64,000 nt of DNA from Leptolyngbya sp. Cla-17 (lineage in GTDB: Bacteria; Cyanobacteriota; Cyanobacteriia; Leptolyngbyales; Leptolyngbyaceae). The translations under genes were made by a program, and so were the position numbers. The DNA lies in contig NZ_JAEVYN010000002.1 in assembly GCF_016807185.1 (NCBI RefSeq), forward strand, positions 2,703,367 through 2,767,366, written 5' to 3'. Of this stretch, positions 53,859 through 62,029 are shown one piece after another. The notes under the pieces are model-generated. The model did no database searches and was not told the DNA's origin. It worked only from the letters and a program-made list of their open reading frames with translations. Within the stretch, counting starts at the first letter, position 1. Each line of letters starts with the position of its first letter.

Positions 53859-54149
53859 ATGCAAATCACCCTGAGTGCCCAGCAAAGCAAAATTCTCGAA
53901 CGTCTCTCGCAACAAGGGGGTTATGCTTCCCTGGAAGATGCGATCGACACTGCGCTTGTCCTACTTGCTGATGAGATTGGTCAACCAGACCCCAATGCCA
54001 ATCCAGACTACTTAGCCTGGGTTGAACAAACCTGTCTTAAGCTTGATGCAGGTATCCGGGCTGCCGAGCAAGGTGATGTTTTAGGCGCAGATGACGTGGT
54101 GGCTCGACTCCGTCAAAAGGTCAACGCCGCCAAAATTGCCTCTGCATGA
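53859..54149 (+). CDS. ParD-like antitoxin
   Basis: 96 residues from ATG 53859; a longer frame from 53664 has no family match. MQITLSAQQSKILERLSQQG and YASLEDAIDTALVLLADEIG form a ribbon-helix-helix-like start, with an acidic toxin-binding tail (GVLGADDVVARLRQKV type). Its stop overlaps the start of the ParE-like gene (ATGA), the usual arrangement. Confidence 0.8.
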   Translation: MQITLSAQQSKILERLSQQGGYASLEDAIDTALVLLADEIGQPDPNANPDYLAWVEQTCLKLDAGIRAAEQGDVLGADDVVARLRQKVNAAKIASA

Positions 54150-54410
54150 AAAGCCTGCGGATTACCCTTCCAGCCGGTCAAGATCTAGATGAGATTTCCG
54201 ACTATTTTCTGGCACAGAGTCTTGATGCAGGCGATCGCTTCGTGGAAGCGTTCAACCAAAAGTGCACCCAACTCGCTCGTTATCCCTACATTGGCAAAAT
54301 CCTATACTTACCTTAGACCTGGCTTACGCGGATTATTACTGACGAATTACATCATCTTTTACCGTGTGATAGACGATAATGTCGAAATCCTTCGAGTCGT
54401 CAACGGTTAG
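54146..54410 (+). pseudogene. ParE/RelE-like toxin with a frameshift
   Basis: MKSLRITLPAGQDLDEISDY runs to PYIGKILYLP and a stop. One base earlier or later (near 54290-54302) the frame resumes as SYTYLRPGLRGLLLTNYIIF, RVIDDNVEILRVVNG, the conserved ParE end. Total length is 3n+1. The toxin is dead unless this is a sequencing error. Confidence 0.75.
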
Positions 54411-54704
54411 CGTAATTTGCAGGATGTATGTTCAGAATAGAGCGCTCGTCCTTATGGGTTTGGAGCGTTGGCTCAAAGGGGCTAGTGCGATCGCAATTTT
54501 TGTACTCTGCTGAAAATAGCGCGATCGCGGCTTAAGATAGGCTGAAACGCGATCACACTACCAAAGAGAGGAGCGATCGCTTTTGGTCAGACGCTGAACC
54601 CCAAAAATGGTGTTGAATTGCTCAATCCCTAACTTTCGTCAAATACCGTCAAAGTGAATGGCTCACTACAGTTGAAGGGACTCCCAGAGTTTGGAGCGTT
54701 GAAC

Positions 54705-55103
54705 ATGGCATCGCATATTGGTAGTGGCATTGGGTTTCCATTAAAGACGGGCGTTTCCGGCAACTTGCAACTGAGCGCTGAAGGGCAAAATTTAGAAGAA
54801 TCAATTCATGTGATTCTCCGCACCAGCTTAGGAGAGCGCGTTTATCGTCCAGATTTTGGTTCTCGACTGTCGGAGTTGGTGTTTGCACCTTTAAATACGA
54901 ATACGTTGCTACTGTTGCGGCTATATGTGGAGGAAGCGCTGGATGCGTGGGAACCTCGGATTGAACTGGATGAGATTTTGACCGATCCTGATCCCATGCG
55001 AGGGCGAGTGGATATTACGATTCGGTATCATCCCAGAGATAGCCACGACTCTCGCAGTCTGGTCTATCCCTTTTACTTATTGCCTGCCGACGTAGTCCAG
55101 TAG
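54705..55103 (+). CDS. Baseplate wedge protein, gp25/gpW family (Afp9-like)
   Basis: 132 residues from ATG 54705 (TGGAGCG 9 bases upstream); a start at 54654 adds 17 unlike residues. IGSGIGFPLKTGVSGNLQLS and HVILRTSLGERVYRPDFGSR LSELVFAPLN hold the gp25 signature (conserved E-R-x-x-R-P-x-F-G). It joins the baseplate wedge and starts sheath assembly. It opens the second half of the plus-strand arm after the accessory island. Confidence 0.93.
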   Translation: MASHIGSGIGFPLKTGVSGNLQLSAEGQNLEESIHVILRTSLGERVYRPDFGSRLSELVFAPLNTNTLLLLRLYVEEALDAWEPRIELDEILTDPDPMRGRVDITIRYHPRDSHDSRSLVYPFYLLPADVVQ

Positions 55104-55150
55104 AGAACCGATGCAATTGCCCATTCAGTGGTTTATGGTGAGGGATTTTT

Positions 55151-57349
55151 GTGGAGTTTGACTTTTTACCGCAGCTACCCAAATCGGATCTCGACGATCG
55201 CACCTTCAAAGATCTGGTGGATGAATGTCTATTGCGAATTCCCCGCTATTGCCCAGAGTGGACCAACCACAACCCATCCGATCCTGGCGTAACACTAATT
55301 GAACTATTTGCGTGGCTAACCGACCAGATGTTGCTCCGGTTCAACCAGGTGCCACGCCGCAACTATGTTACCTTTCTAGAACTGCTAGGCATCCGGCTTC
55401 AACCGTCCTCTCCGGCTCACACGGTTCTCACCTTTTACTTAACCCGACCGCAAGATATGTTACGCTCCGTCCCCGCCATTCCCGATGGGGCGGAAATTGC
55501 TACGGAGCGCACAGAAAAGGATACGGCGATCGTCTTTAGTACAAGCCAGGAGTTGCAGATTGGGCTACCGCTGATTCGCTACTTTCTGACAGAGGAGGGC
55601 GCTGGAATACAACCGCAACAGGTGCGCGATCGCCTGACCAACCAGTGGACGCGGGATAATGGGGGACGCTGGACAGGGCGGCAGCAGACCGTATTTCAGA
55701 TGATGCCCCAGACAAATGACTGTTTCTATTTGGTGTTTGATGCAGCAGAACCGTTGGATGGCAATGTGATTGTGTTAACGATCGAAGGCGAACCCGCAGG
55801 TTCTACCGGAATCAATCCCAATCGTCCACCGCGCCATTGGGAAGCTTGGGATGGACTGGGCTGGCAATCGGTGCTGTTGCGGGAAGAGGACGATGGCACC
55901 AAGGGGTTTAGTTTTGATGATGTGGAACGGCGAGGATTGACAGGATTAACAGAAGCAGAGGTGACATTGCATCTGCCGTTAACCTGGGTGACGACGACAT
56001 TTGGTGGCTATCACGGACGCTGGTTACGCTGTCGGTGCACCCAATCGGAGACGGAGCGGTTTAGTCGATCGCCCCAATTAACCACTTTGTATGCTCAGGC
56101 GATTGGTGGGCGGGTGCAGGCAAGCGAATGTTCCCATGTTGTGAATGAACTGGTGGGCGAGAGTGACGGCACACCAGGACAATCATTTTTCTTGCAATCG
56201 CAGAGTATTCTGGCGCGGCAGGAGGGGGAATATCTGCAAGTCTCGCCACCGAATGAACCACCGCAACGCTGGCAGGAAGTGGAAAACTTTGCCAATTCGG
56301 GACCGAGCGATCGCCACTACACCCTAGACCCGCGCACCGGACGAGTACAATTTGGCCCCTTAATTCGAGAGCCAAAACACTTGCAGGAAGAAGTGCAACT
56401 CCGGCGACAGGTGCAGTGGCAAGGACACACGCTGAGTCAATCTCACTTGGAGCGAGTGGAAACCCTGGAACGGCAATATGGGACAGTTCCCCCCCGCAAT
56501 GCACTGCTGCACATGGTGGCATATCGGACGGGCGGCGGCGATCGCGGCAATGTGCCCAAACATGCGCTGCGGATTCTTAAAACCGCGTTGCCTTACGTCA
56601 AGCAGGTGACCAATCACGAACCCGCACGGGATGGAGCTAATGAAGAGAGCCTGGAAGAAGCGGTGTTGCGGGTTCCTCGCCTACTCCGGACTCGGAATCG
56701 GGCGGTGACGGCAGAGGATTACGAGACGCTGACGTTGCAGGCAAGTCGCACGGTCGGACGTGCCTTTTGTCCCACTCAGCAAAATGGCAACCCGCCCGGA
56801 GTGGTCACGGTATATGTGGTGCCACGGGTTAGCCTGCAAAATTTGGAGCGGGGGATCGCCCCAGAAACCTTTGCCCTGACCACACCGCTGCGGCAGGAGT
56901 TGGAGGAGTTTTTGGGCGATCGCTGTCTGTTGGGAACTCAGGTAAATTTACGAGAGCCGAATTACGTCGGAGTCTCCGTACAGGCGGTGTTGGGCGTGGA
57001 ACCAGATTATCAAGTCGGTGTAGCCCGTGTTGAGTTGCGCCATTCTTTGAATCGATCGCTGTACGAATTGCTAAATCCGCTCACAGGTGGACGGCAGGGA
57101 ACGGGTTGGAGTATGGGAATGCCGCTGTACCAATCTGACTTAATCGGGCTGTTTCAAAGCACTAAGGGAGTGCAATACCTGGACACGGTGCAACTGTTTG
57201 AACTAAGACGAGAAACGGGGTGGCAGCGACAAATAGTCATAACAGGGTTCGTTGACCCAGGGCAGACGGGTGTGATTTGTTCTTGGGCAGATGTGCAGCG
57301 ACAGTCGGCACACCGGATTCAGATTTTAGGCGGGGAGGCAGAGCTATGA
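55151..57349 (+). CDS. Baseplate J-like protein (Afp11-like)
   Basis: 732 residues from GTG 55151. EFDFLPQLPKSDLDDRTFKD and CPEWTNHNPSDPGVTLIELF AWLTDQMLLR form the conserved start of the putative baseplate assembly family. The end shows the J pattern (VTAEDYETLTLQASRTVGRA, VVTVYVVPRV, GTQVNLREPNYVGVSVQAVL). It forms the wedges around the spike. It lies 47 bp after gp25 and its stop overlaps the next start. Confidence 0.92.
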   Translation: MEFDFLPQLPKSDLDDRTFKDLVDECLLRIPRYCPEWTNHNPSDPGVTLIELFAWLTDQMLLRFNQVPRRNYVTFLELLGIRLQPSSPAHTVLTFYLTRPQDMLRSVPAIPDGAEIATERTEKDTAIVFSTSQELQIGLPLIRYFLTEEGAGIQPQQVRDRLTNQWTRDNGGRWTGRQQTVFQMMPQTNDCFYLVFDAAEPLDGNVIVLTIEGEPAGSTGINPNRPPRHWEAWDGLGWQSVLLREEDDGTKGFSFDDVERRGLTGLTEAEVTLHLPLTWVTTTFGGYHGRWLRCRCTQSETERFSRSPQLTTLYAQAIGGRVQASECSHVVNELVGESDGTPGQSFFLQSQSILARQEGEYLQVSPPNEPPQRWQEVENFANSGPSDRHYTLDPRTGRVQFGPLIREPKHLQEEVQLRRQVQWQGHTLSQSHLERVETLERQYGTVPPRNALLHMVAYRTGGGDRGNVPKHALRILKTALPYVKQVTNHEPARDGANEESLEEAVLRVPRLLRTRNRAVTAEDYETLTLQASRTVGRAFCPTQQNGNPPGVVTVYVVPRVSLQNLERGIAPETFALTTPLRQELEEFLGDRCLLGTQVNLREPNYVGVSVQAVLGVEPDYQVGVARVELRHSLNRSLYELLNPLTGGRQGTGWSMGMPLYQSDLIGLFQSTKGVQYLDTVQLFELRRETGWQRQIVITGFVDPGQTGVICSWADVQRQSAHRIQILGGEAEL

Positions 57350-58404
57350 GCCAACGCGCCGATCGCCGCACGATTAGCCTCAAGTTGTTACCGATGTCTG
57401 TGCCCAATCCGCCCAACGTGGGAGCATCATCTCTGGCAACTTGGGGCGCACTGGCAGACACCCAAACCACCACCCAACCCAGCCTTTGTCTCTGTCCAGG
57501 TGAGGTGGGCGAACTGATCGTTCGCCTAGAGCATCGCGGCGATCAGTCTTTGAACTACCGCTTGCAAGTCAGCGGCAACATCCCTCACGCATGGTACAGC
57601 CTCTACACAGAGGGATCAGCCCTCCAGCGCGAACACCCAATTGAGGCAGTGGTGCGCTTCCGTCCAGATCCCGATTTCTTCGAGGGACGGGAAAGCCTCA
57701 GTCCAGAACAAATGTTGAACCTGGACTATCACGGCGAAGTGCGGGTTCACGGCGAAACAGGGGAATTGCTGGCGAGTGAACCGTTTCGCCTCTACTTGCG
57801 TCCACGCAGTCTTTATCCTGAGTTTTTGCCAGCGGTGTATCGAGAAGTGGATTTCATCGGGCGGTTGATGAAGATTTTTGAGCAATCGTTTGAGCCAGCA
57901 GTGAACACGCTTCAGACCATGTGGGCATACCTTGACCCTATGACTTCCCCAGAATCACTACTGCCGTTTCTGGCACAGTGGGTGGGCTGGCAGAACGAAA
58001 CTGCCTGGAGCGTGGAGCAGCAGCGATCGCTAATCAAGCGAGCAATGGAGATCTATCGGTGGCGCGGTACCCGGCACGGCTTACAGTTTTATCTCCACAT
58101 TTATACCGGCTTGCCAATGCATGACCCGATGCGCTCGCCCTATGAACAACCGATTCAAATCCACACGGCTTCCCGACGCGGATTTGTCTTAGGCGAAACC
58201 GAGCTCGGACCCACAGCTATCCTTGGCGGCGGTAAGCCCTTCCACTTCAGTGTTAGACTCTGCCCCAACGCCGGACACCTGCTGGATGAAGCCTTGGTGC
58301 GGGCAATCATTGAGCAGGAAAAACCCGCCGTTTGCACTTACGATCTGGCAATTGCGCCCATCCCCGTTGAGATTGCCCCGATCCAGGAGACTGCTCATGT
58401 CTGA
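57346..58404 (+). CDS. Phage tail protein I-like baseplate component (Afp12-like)
   Basis: 352 residues from ATG 57346, which overlaps the J-like stop (ATGA). N-terminal ~160 residues are beta-rich. The rest matches tail protein I: LYPEFLPAVYREVDFIGRLM KIFEQSFEP, LLPFLAQWVGWQNETAWSVE and AMEIYRWRGTRHGLQFYLHI. It links baseplate wedges to fibres in phages. No fibre gene follows in the window. Confidence 0.9.
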   Translation: MSQRADRRTISLKLLPMSVPNPPNVGASSLATWGALADTQTTTQPSLCLCPGEVGELIVRLEHRGDQSLNYRLQVSGNIPHAWYSLYTEGSALQREHPIEAVVRFRPDPDFFEGRESLSPEQMLNLDYHGEVRVHGETGELLASEPFRLYLRPRSLYPEFLPAVYREVDFIGRLMKIFEQSFEPAVNTLQTMWAYLDPMTSPESLLPFLAQWVGWQNETAWSVEQQRSLIKRAMEIYRWRGTRHGLQFYLHIYTGLPMHDPMRSPYEQPIQIHTASRRGFVLGETELGPTAILGGGKPFHFSVRLCPNAGHLLDEALVRAIIEQEKPAVCTYDLAIAPIPVEIAPIQETAHV

Positions 58405-59788
58405 GTTCCGTGCCTACCCGCGCTTAGAAGCGTTTGAGCGGTTGCAGATTAGTGATGGTTTGACGATCAACGCGGAGCGATGGCAGCAGGCACACAAGTA
58501 CCATCGTCAGCGGCAAAATTTTCAGTATCAAGCGTTGTATGAGCCGGGAATTGTCTATGGGTTGGGAGTTGCGCCCATCCCGGAACAGCCCGACGGTCGG
58601 TTGCTGCAAGTTCAACCCGGCGTGGCGATCGATGCTCAGGGCAACCCGATCATCGTAAAACTGCCGGAAGAGTTTCGCATCACCTCAGAAGCCACAGAAG
58701 GACACATGCTGCTGGTGTATCTCGTTGTTAACTATGTCGATCCCGATGATTTGCGGCGTAGTCCAATGACAACAACCGTGTCAGAAACGTTTCGAATCGT
58801 GGAGAAGCTCTACCTTGATCCCAACGATGTCGAACTCTGCCGTATTCAACTATTGCCAGAAACCACGCTGATTCAAGCTCCGGCTGATGTCTATGTGCCC
58901 AGCCCCAACCAGCTTGATTTTCGCGGACGCTGCCACCCTAAACACTATCCCCAATTCTCCATTCAGGTGGGCCAGGTGACAGGTGATCTTACGGGCGACA
59001 ATGCCCCACTAAACGGACTGACCGACTTGCTGCGATCGCTGAATGGTCTGTATCCCAGTTTGCGCTCGGCTCCAACCGTGCAAACCTGCGCTGCTAAAAC
59101 CTTGAGCCGTGAGTCTCCCCTCAACTGCCAACTGCTGTATGTTTCTTACAATATCCTGCTAACGCTTACAAATCCAGGATTACAGCGGTTGCAGACCTAT
59201 CTAGCTCAAGGCAACGTGCTACTCGTTGCGATAGATTTTGCCGAGGCGAATCTGCTCAATCTGCTGGATATTGGGCAAGAGTTGAGATCGGGATTAACGG
59301 AAGCCGAGCGCGACGGCGATACCCACACCGTTAGGCAATTGCAGACAGAAGTGGACGCAAACCAGCGGACGATCGCCCAACGCCGGTTCGAGTTGGAACA
59401 AACCCTGACCGCGATCGCCCCTCGACTGGGGCTAACCTTGACTGGTGCCAATCTTGTTTCTGGCGATCTGAGCTACGACCATCCTCTGCGATCGTTCCCC
59501 TTCCAATTCAGTCAGTTACCCCACCGTTCAGGGCATCCGATCTACGTGAAAAATTGGGGTGGCTTAGTCTGGATGGTGGGCGACTTAAGCCAATCCTGGG
59601 GACGCAACGCCCAGCCTACTATCCCCCGCGAAGCCCTCCGTTCTGCCCAGGAGTGGGGCATCAACCTGCTTCACTTTGCTGCCCAACGCTATCATTGGCT
59701 TCAATCTATGCATCCCCTCCCCCCCGCGATTCCCATCCCCTCTCCACTGATTGATAGCCTCCAACACCGCATTCACCCTAATCTATAA
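58397..59788 (+). CDS. Baseplate-adjacent eCIS protein, unassigned
   Basis: 463 residues from ATG 58397, overlapping the preceding gene by 8 bases. ERLQISDGLTINAERWQQAH KYHRQRQNFQY and LYEPGIVYGLGVAPIPEQPD start the conserved N-terminus seen in cyanobacterial eCIS loci. The middle (NCQLLYVSYNILLTLTNPGL, VLLVAIDFAEANLLNLL) resembles a DUF4159-like Rossmann-type fold. A short helical coiled segment (~295-345) follows. Probably part of the baseplate or its membrane extension. Confidence 0.65.
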   Translation: MSEFRAYPRLEAFERLQISDGLTINAERWQQAHKYHRQRQNFQYQALYEPGIVYGLGVAPIPEQPDGRLLQVQPGVAIDAQGNPIIVKLPEEFRITSEATEGHMLLVYLVVNYVDPDDLRRSPMTTTVSETFRIVEKLYLDPNDVELCRIQLLPETTLIQAPADVYVPSPNQLDFRGRCHPKHYPQFSIQVGQVTGDLTGDNAPLNGLTDLLRSLNGLYPSLRSAPTVQTCAAKTLSRESPLNCQLLYVSYNILLTLTNPGLQRLQTYLAQGNVLLVAIDFAEANLLNLLDIGQELRSGLTEAERDGDTHTVRQLQTEVDANQRTIAQRRFELEQTLTAIAPRLGLTLTGANLVSGDLSYDHPLRSFPFQFSQLPHRSGHPIYVKNWGGLVWMVGDLSQSWGRNAQPTIPREALRSAQEWGINLLHFAAQRYHWLQSMHPLPPAIPIPSPLIDSLQHRIHPNL

Positions 59789-59809
59789 CCTTTATCTCCT
59801 CTTCTCCCC

Positions 59810-62029
59810 ATGCCTGACCCAGCCACTACCCAAAAGCAGATTGTGACGGAGCTATCCAGTCGGCAGGTGACGCTGAGTGCGGGACAGACTATGGCGGTGT
59901 TCAACGCAACGGTTTACAACGATAGTGATCAATTTGCATCCTTTCAACTGAAATTGTTGGCAGCCGGGGCAACAGGGGGAACTAGCAAACCCTGGTATCG
60001 CCTGACACCCTCGGTTTCCTCCAAAATTCCCGCTGGGGACAGCACCCGATTTCAGGTTGAAATATTTGATCTGCCCTCGATCGCCCAAGAGTTTCAAGGA
60101 TCGATCGACTTGACAGTGGAAGTTACCTCGCGGGAACTGTATAACCAGTACGATCGACAATCGTTGCGATTGCTGGCAACCGGACTTCAAGGCAAACCAC
60201 CCGACCTCTCGCTTCTGATGCCTACCCTTCAAGCGTTCCCCGGCGATCGCGTGGAGATCGTCGGACAGGTATATAACTCTACTGCCATTCCAACAGAAGC
60301 GGTTTTGCGTTTAACCGGGTTGCCTGATCGCTGGTTTCCCGACGGAGTGCAACAGCTGCTGCCACTCCCGTCTGGCAAACTGCAAAAAGTGACTTTTGAG
60401 TGTGAAATTCCGGCTCCAACTCAGGCGTTGAGTCAGGTGTATCCCTTGCAACTGGAAGCAACTGGGCGATTTCCCACAGCGATCGCCGCTGGAGAACTCC
60501 ATATACTTCCCGCCGGAGAAAGGTTCTTCACCTGCGATCCGCTGGAATGCGCTATCCCCGAACAGTTAGGACGCTGGCAAAATCCAACTCAAGGAGTAGC
60601 ACAATTCACCCTCCAGTTCAACAACTTAAGCAACCTGGAACCTATGGCGCAAGTCAGGGTCAGGCAGTTGTCAAAACATCGTCGCTGGTTTTGGCAGAAA
60701 GAGCTATTGCCCGCCGAACCTGTGTTCGCTTTGCCTCCCGGTGTGGCTCTAGAATTGCCCAACCCTCTGCCGATTGGACTCAGTCCTACCTCCCTCCAGA
60801 TTCATCGGCGTTTGCCCTGGTTGGGGTGGGCACGCTTACAGTGGTTTGAGGTGAAAGCAGAAACAGGGGACACGATTCCATTTCAACCGGAAACGCAAAC
60901 GCTACAAGTGCATGTATTTCCAGTGATTCCCTTGTGGCTGCAACTGCTAGGAGCGCTGTTAGCGCTAGGATTTGGGGCGCTGCTGTTGGCGCTACTCACC
61001 GATCCGGGGCATCGCGGCCCAGTCAACTCGGTGCAGTTTAGTGGTCAGGGGACAGAAGTGTTGAGCGGCTCGGATGACCAGACGATTCGACGGTGGCGGG
61101 TGCAGGATCAGAGCCTCACTACCCAAAATCGGATTGGCAACCTGGATAAGGCGATTCGAGTTGTGCGCTACCGCCCCGTAAACAACGATCAAGCGGCGAT
61201 TGGGTTTGAGAACGGTGAAATTCAGCTTGCCAACCTACTCACAGGACGACGATCGCGCTTGATTGCCGACAAAGACGATCGAGTATTCGACCTGGTGTTT
61301 AGCCGCGATGCTCGAACGCTTTACAGCGGTCATGGCAGTGGTTTAGTGCTGCAATGGGATACCCGCCCTATCCTAGAGCAAACGGCACCCCAGCGCGCCT
61401 ACGATACAAAATTTGCGATCGAGGCGATGGCGTTAGTGGGCAACGATGATAGTCATCTGGCGATCGGTGGTCGCTACAATCGGTTGCTAATTTTGGAGAC
61501 TAAGAAAAATGCCAGCACTGCCAAAACCGCTCAGTTTCTGGAAGTGCCCTATCCTTCCGGTAGTTCCACCGACTACATTTCTAGCCTTAGTGCTGCCGAT
61601 CAACAGCCAAACCTTTTGGTGATAGGCGATACGCAAGGACGGATCAGCTTGTGGGATGCCCAAACCTGTCTCAAGAATCAAGGACGCTGTGGCTCAATCG
61701 AGCCACCCTGGCTAGCGCATGGCGGTAGTCCTTTGCGATCAGTGGCACTCAGTTTTGATGGCTGTTTTGTGGCAAGTGCGGCAGATGACGGCGAGGTGAA
61801 ACTGTGGGCATTGGATGGTCAGGGGTTGCGCCGTTCCAGTGTTCGGGAAGGGCGAGTGCTGACGCGGAGCCGTAAGCCGATCAATGCCGTAGACCTGATC
61901 CAGGATCGAGATAGCATCTGGGTGACAAGCGGGGGTGACGACGGTGAAGTGCGGCTGCATCGGGTTCAACTGGGAGGAGATGGACGGATGATCGATCGCT
62001 GTCCGGTGTTGGCAGGAGACGGATTATGA
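59810..62029 (+). CDS. Single-pass membrane protein with WD40 repeats in the eCIS operon
   Basis: 739 residues. Residues ~1-360 are three beta-sandwich domains (LSAGQTMAVFNATVYNDSDQ, VEIVGQVYNSTAIPTEAVLR). A transmembrane helix (~373-395, LWLQLLGALLALGFGALLLA) is followed by a WD40 propeller (~400-739; GPVNSVQFSGQGTEVLSGSD DQTIRRWRV, GDTQGRISLWD, SAADDGEVKLWALDGQG). The beta-sandwich part and propeller lie on opposite sides of a membrane. It could anchor the baseplate to a membrane or sense conditions. Stop overlaps the next start by 3 bases. Confidence 0.82.
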   Translation: MPDPATTQKQIVTELSSRQVTLSAGQTMAVFNATVYNDSDQFASFQLKLLAAGATGGTSKPWYRLTPSVSSKIPAGDSTRFQVEIFDLPSIAQEFQGSIDLTVEVTSRELYNQYDRQSLRLLATGLQGKPPDLSLLMPTLQAFPGDRVEIVGQVYNSTAIPTEAVLRLTGLPDRWFPDGVQQLLPLPSGKLQKVTFECEIPAPTQALSQVYPLQLEATGRFPTAIAAGELHILPAGERFFTCDPLECAIPEQLGRWQNPTQGVAQFTLQFNNLSNLEPMAQVRVRQLSKHRRWFWQKELLPAEPVFALPPGVALELPNPLPIGLSPTSLQIHRRLPWLGWARLQWFEVKAETGDTIPFQPETQTLQVHVFPVIPLWLQLLGALLALGFGALLLALLTDPGHRGPVNSVQFSGQGTEVLSGSDDQTIRRWRVQDQSLTTQNRIGNLDKAIRVVRYRPVNNDQAAIGFENGEIQLANLLTGRRSRLIADKDDRVFDLVFSRDARTLYSGHGSGLVLQWDTRPILEQTAPQRAYDTKFAIEAMALVGNDDSHLAIGGRYNRLLILETKKNASTAKTAQFLEVPYPSGSSTDYISSLSAADQQPNLLVIGDTQGRISLWDAQTCLKNQGRCGSIEPPWLAHGGSPLRSVALSFDGCFVASAADDGEVKLWALDGQGLRRSSVREGRVLTRSRKPINAVDLIQDRDSIWVTSGGDDGEVRLHRVQLGGDGRMIDRCPVLAGDGL

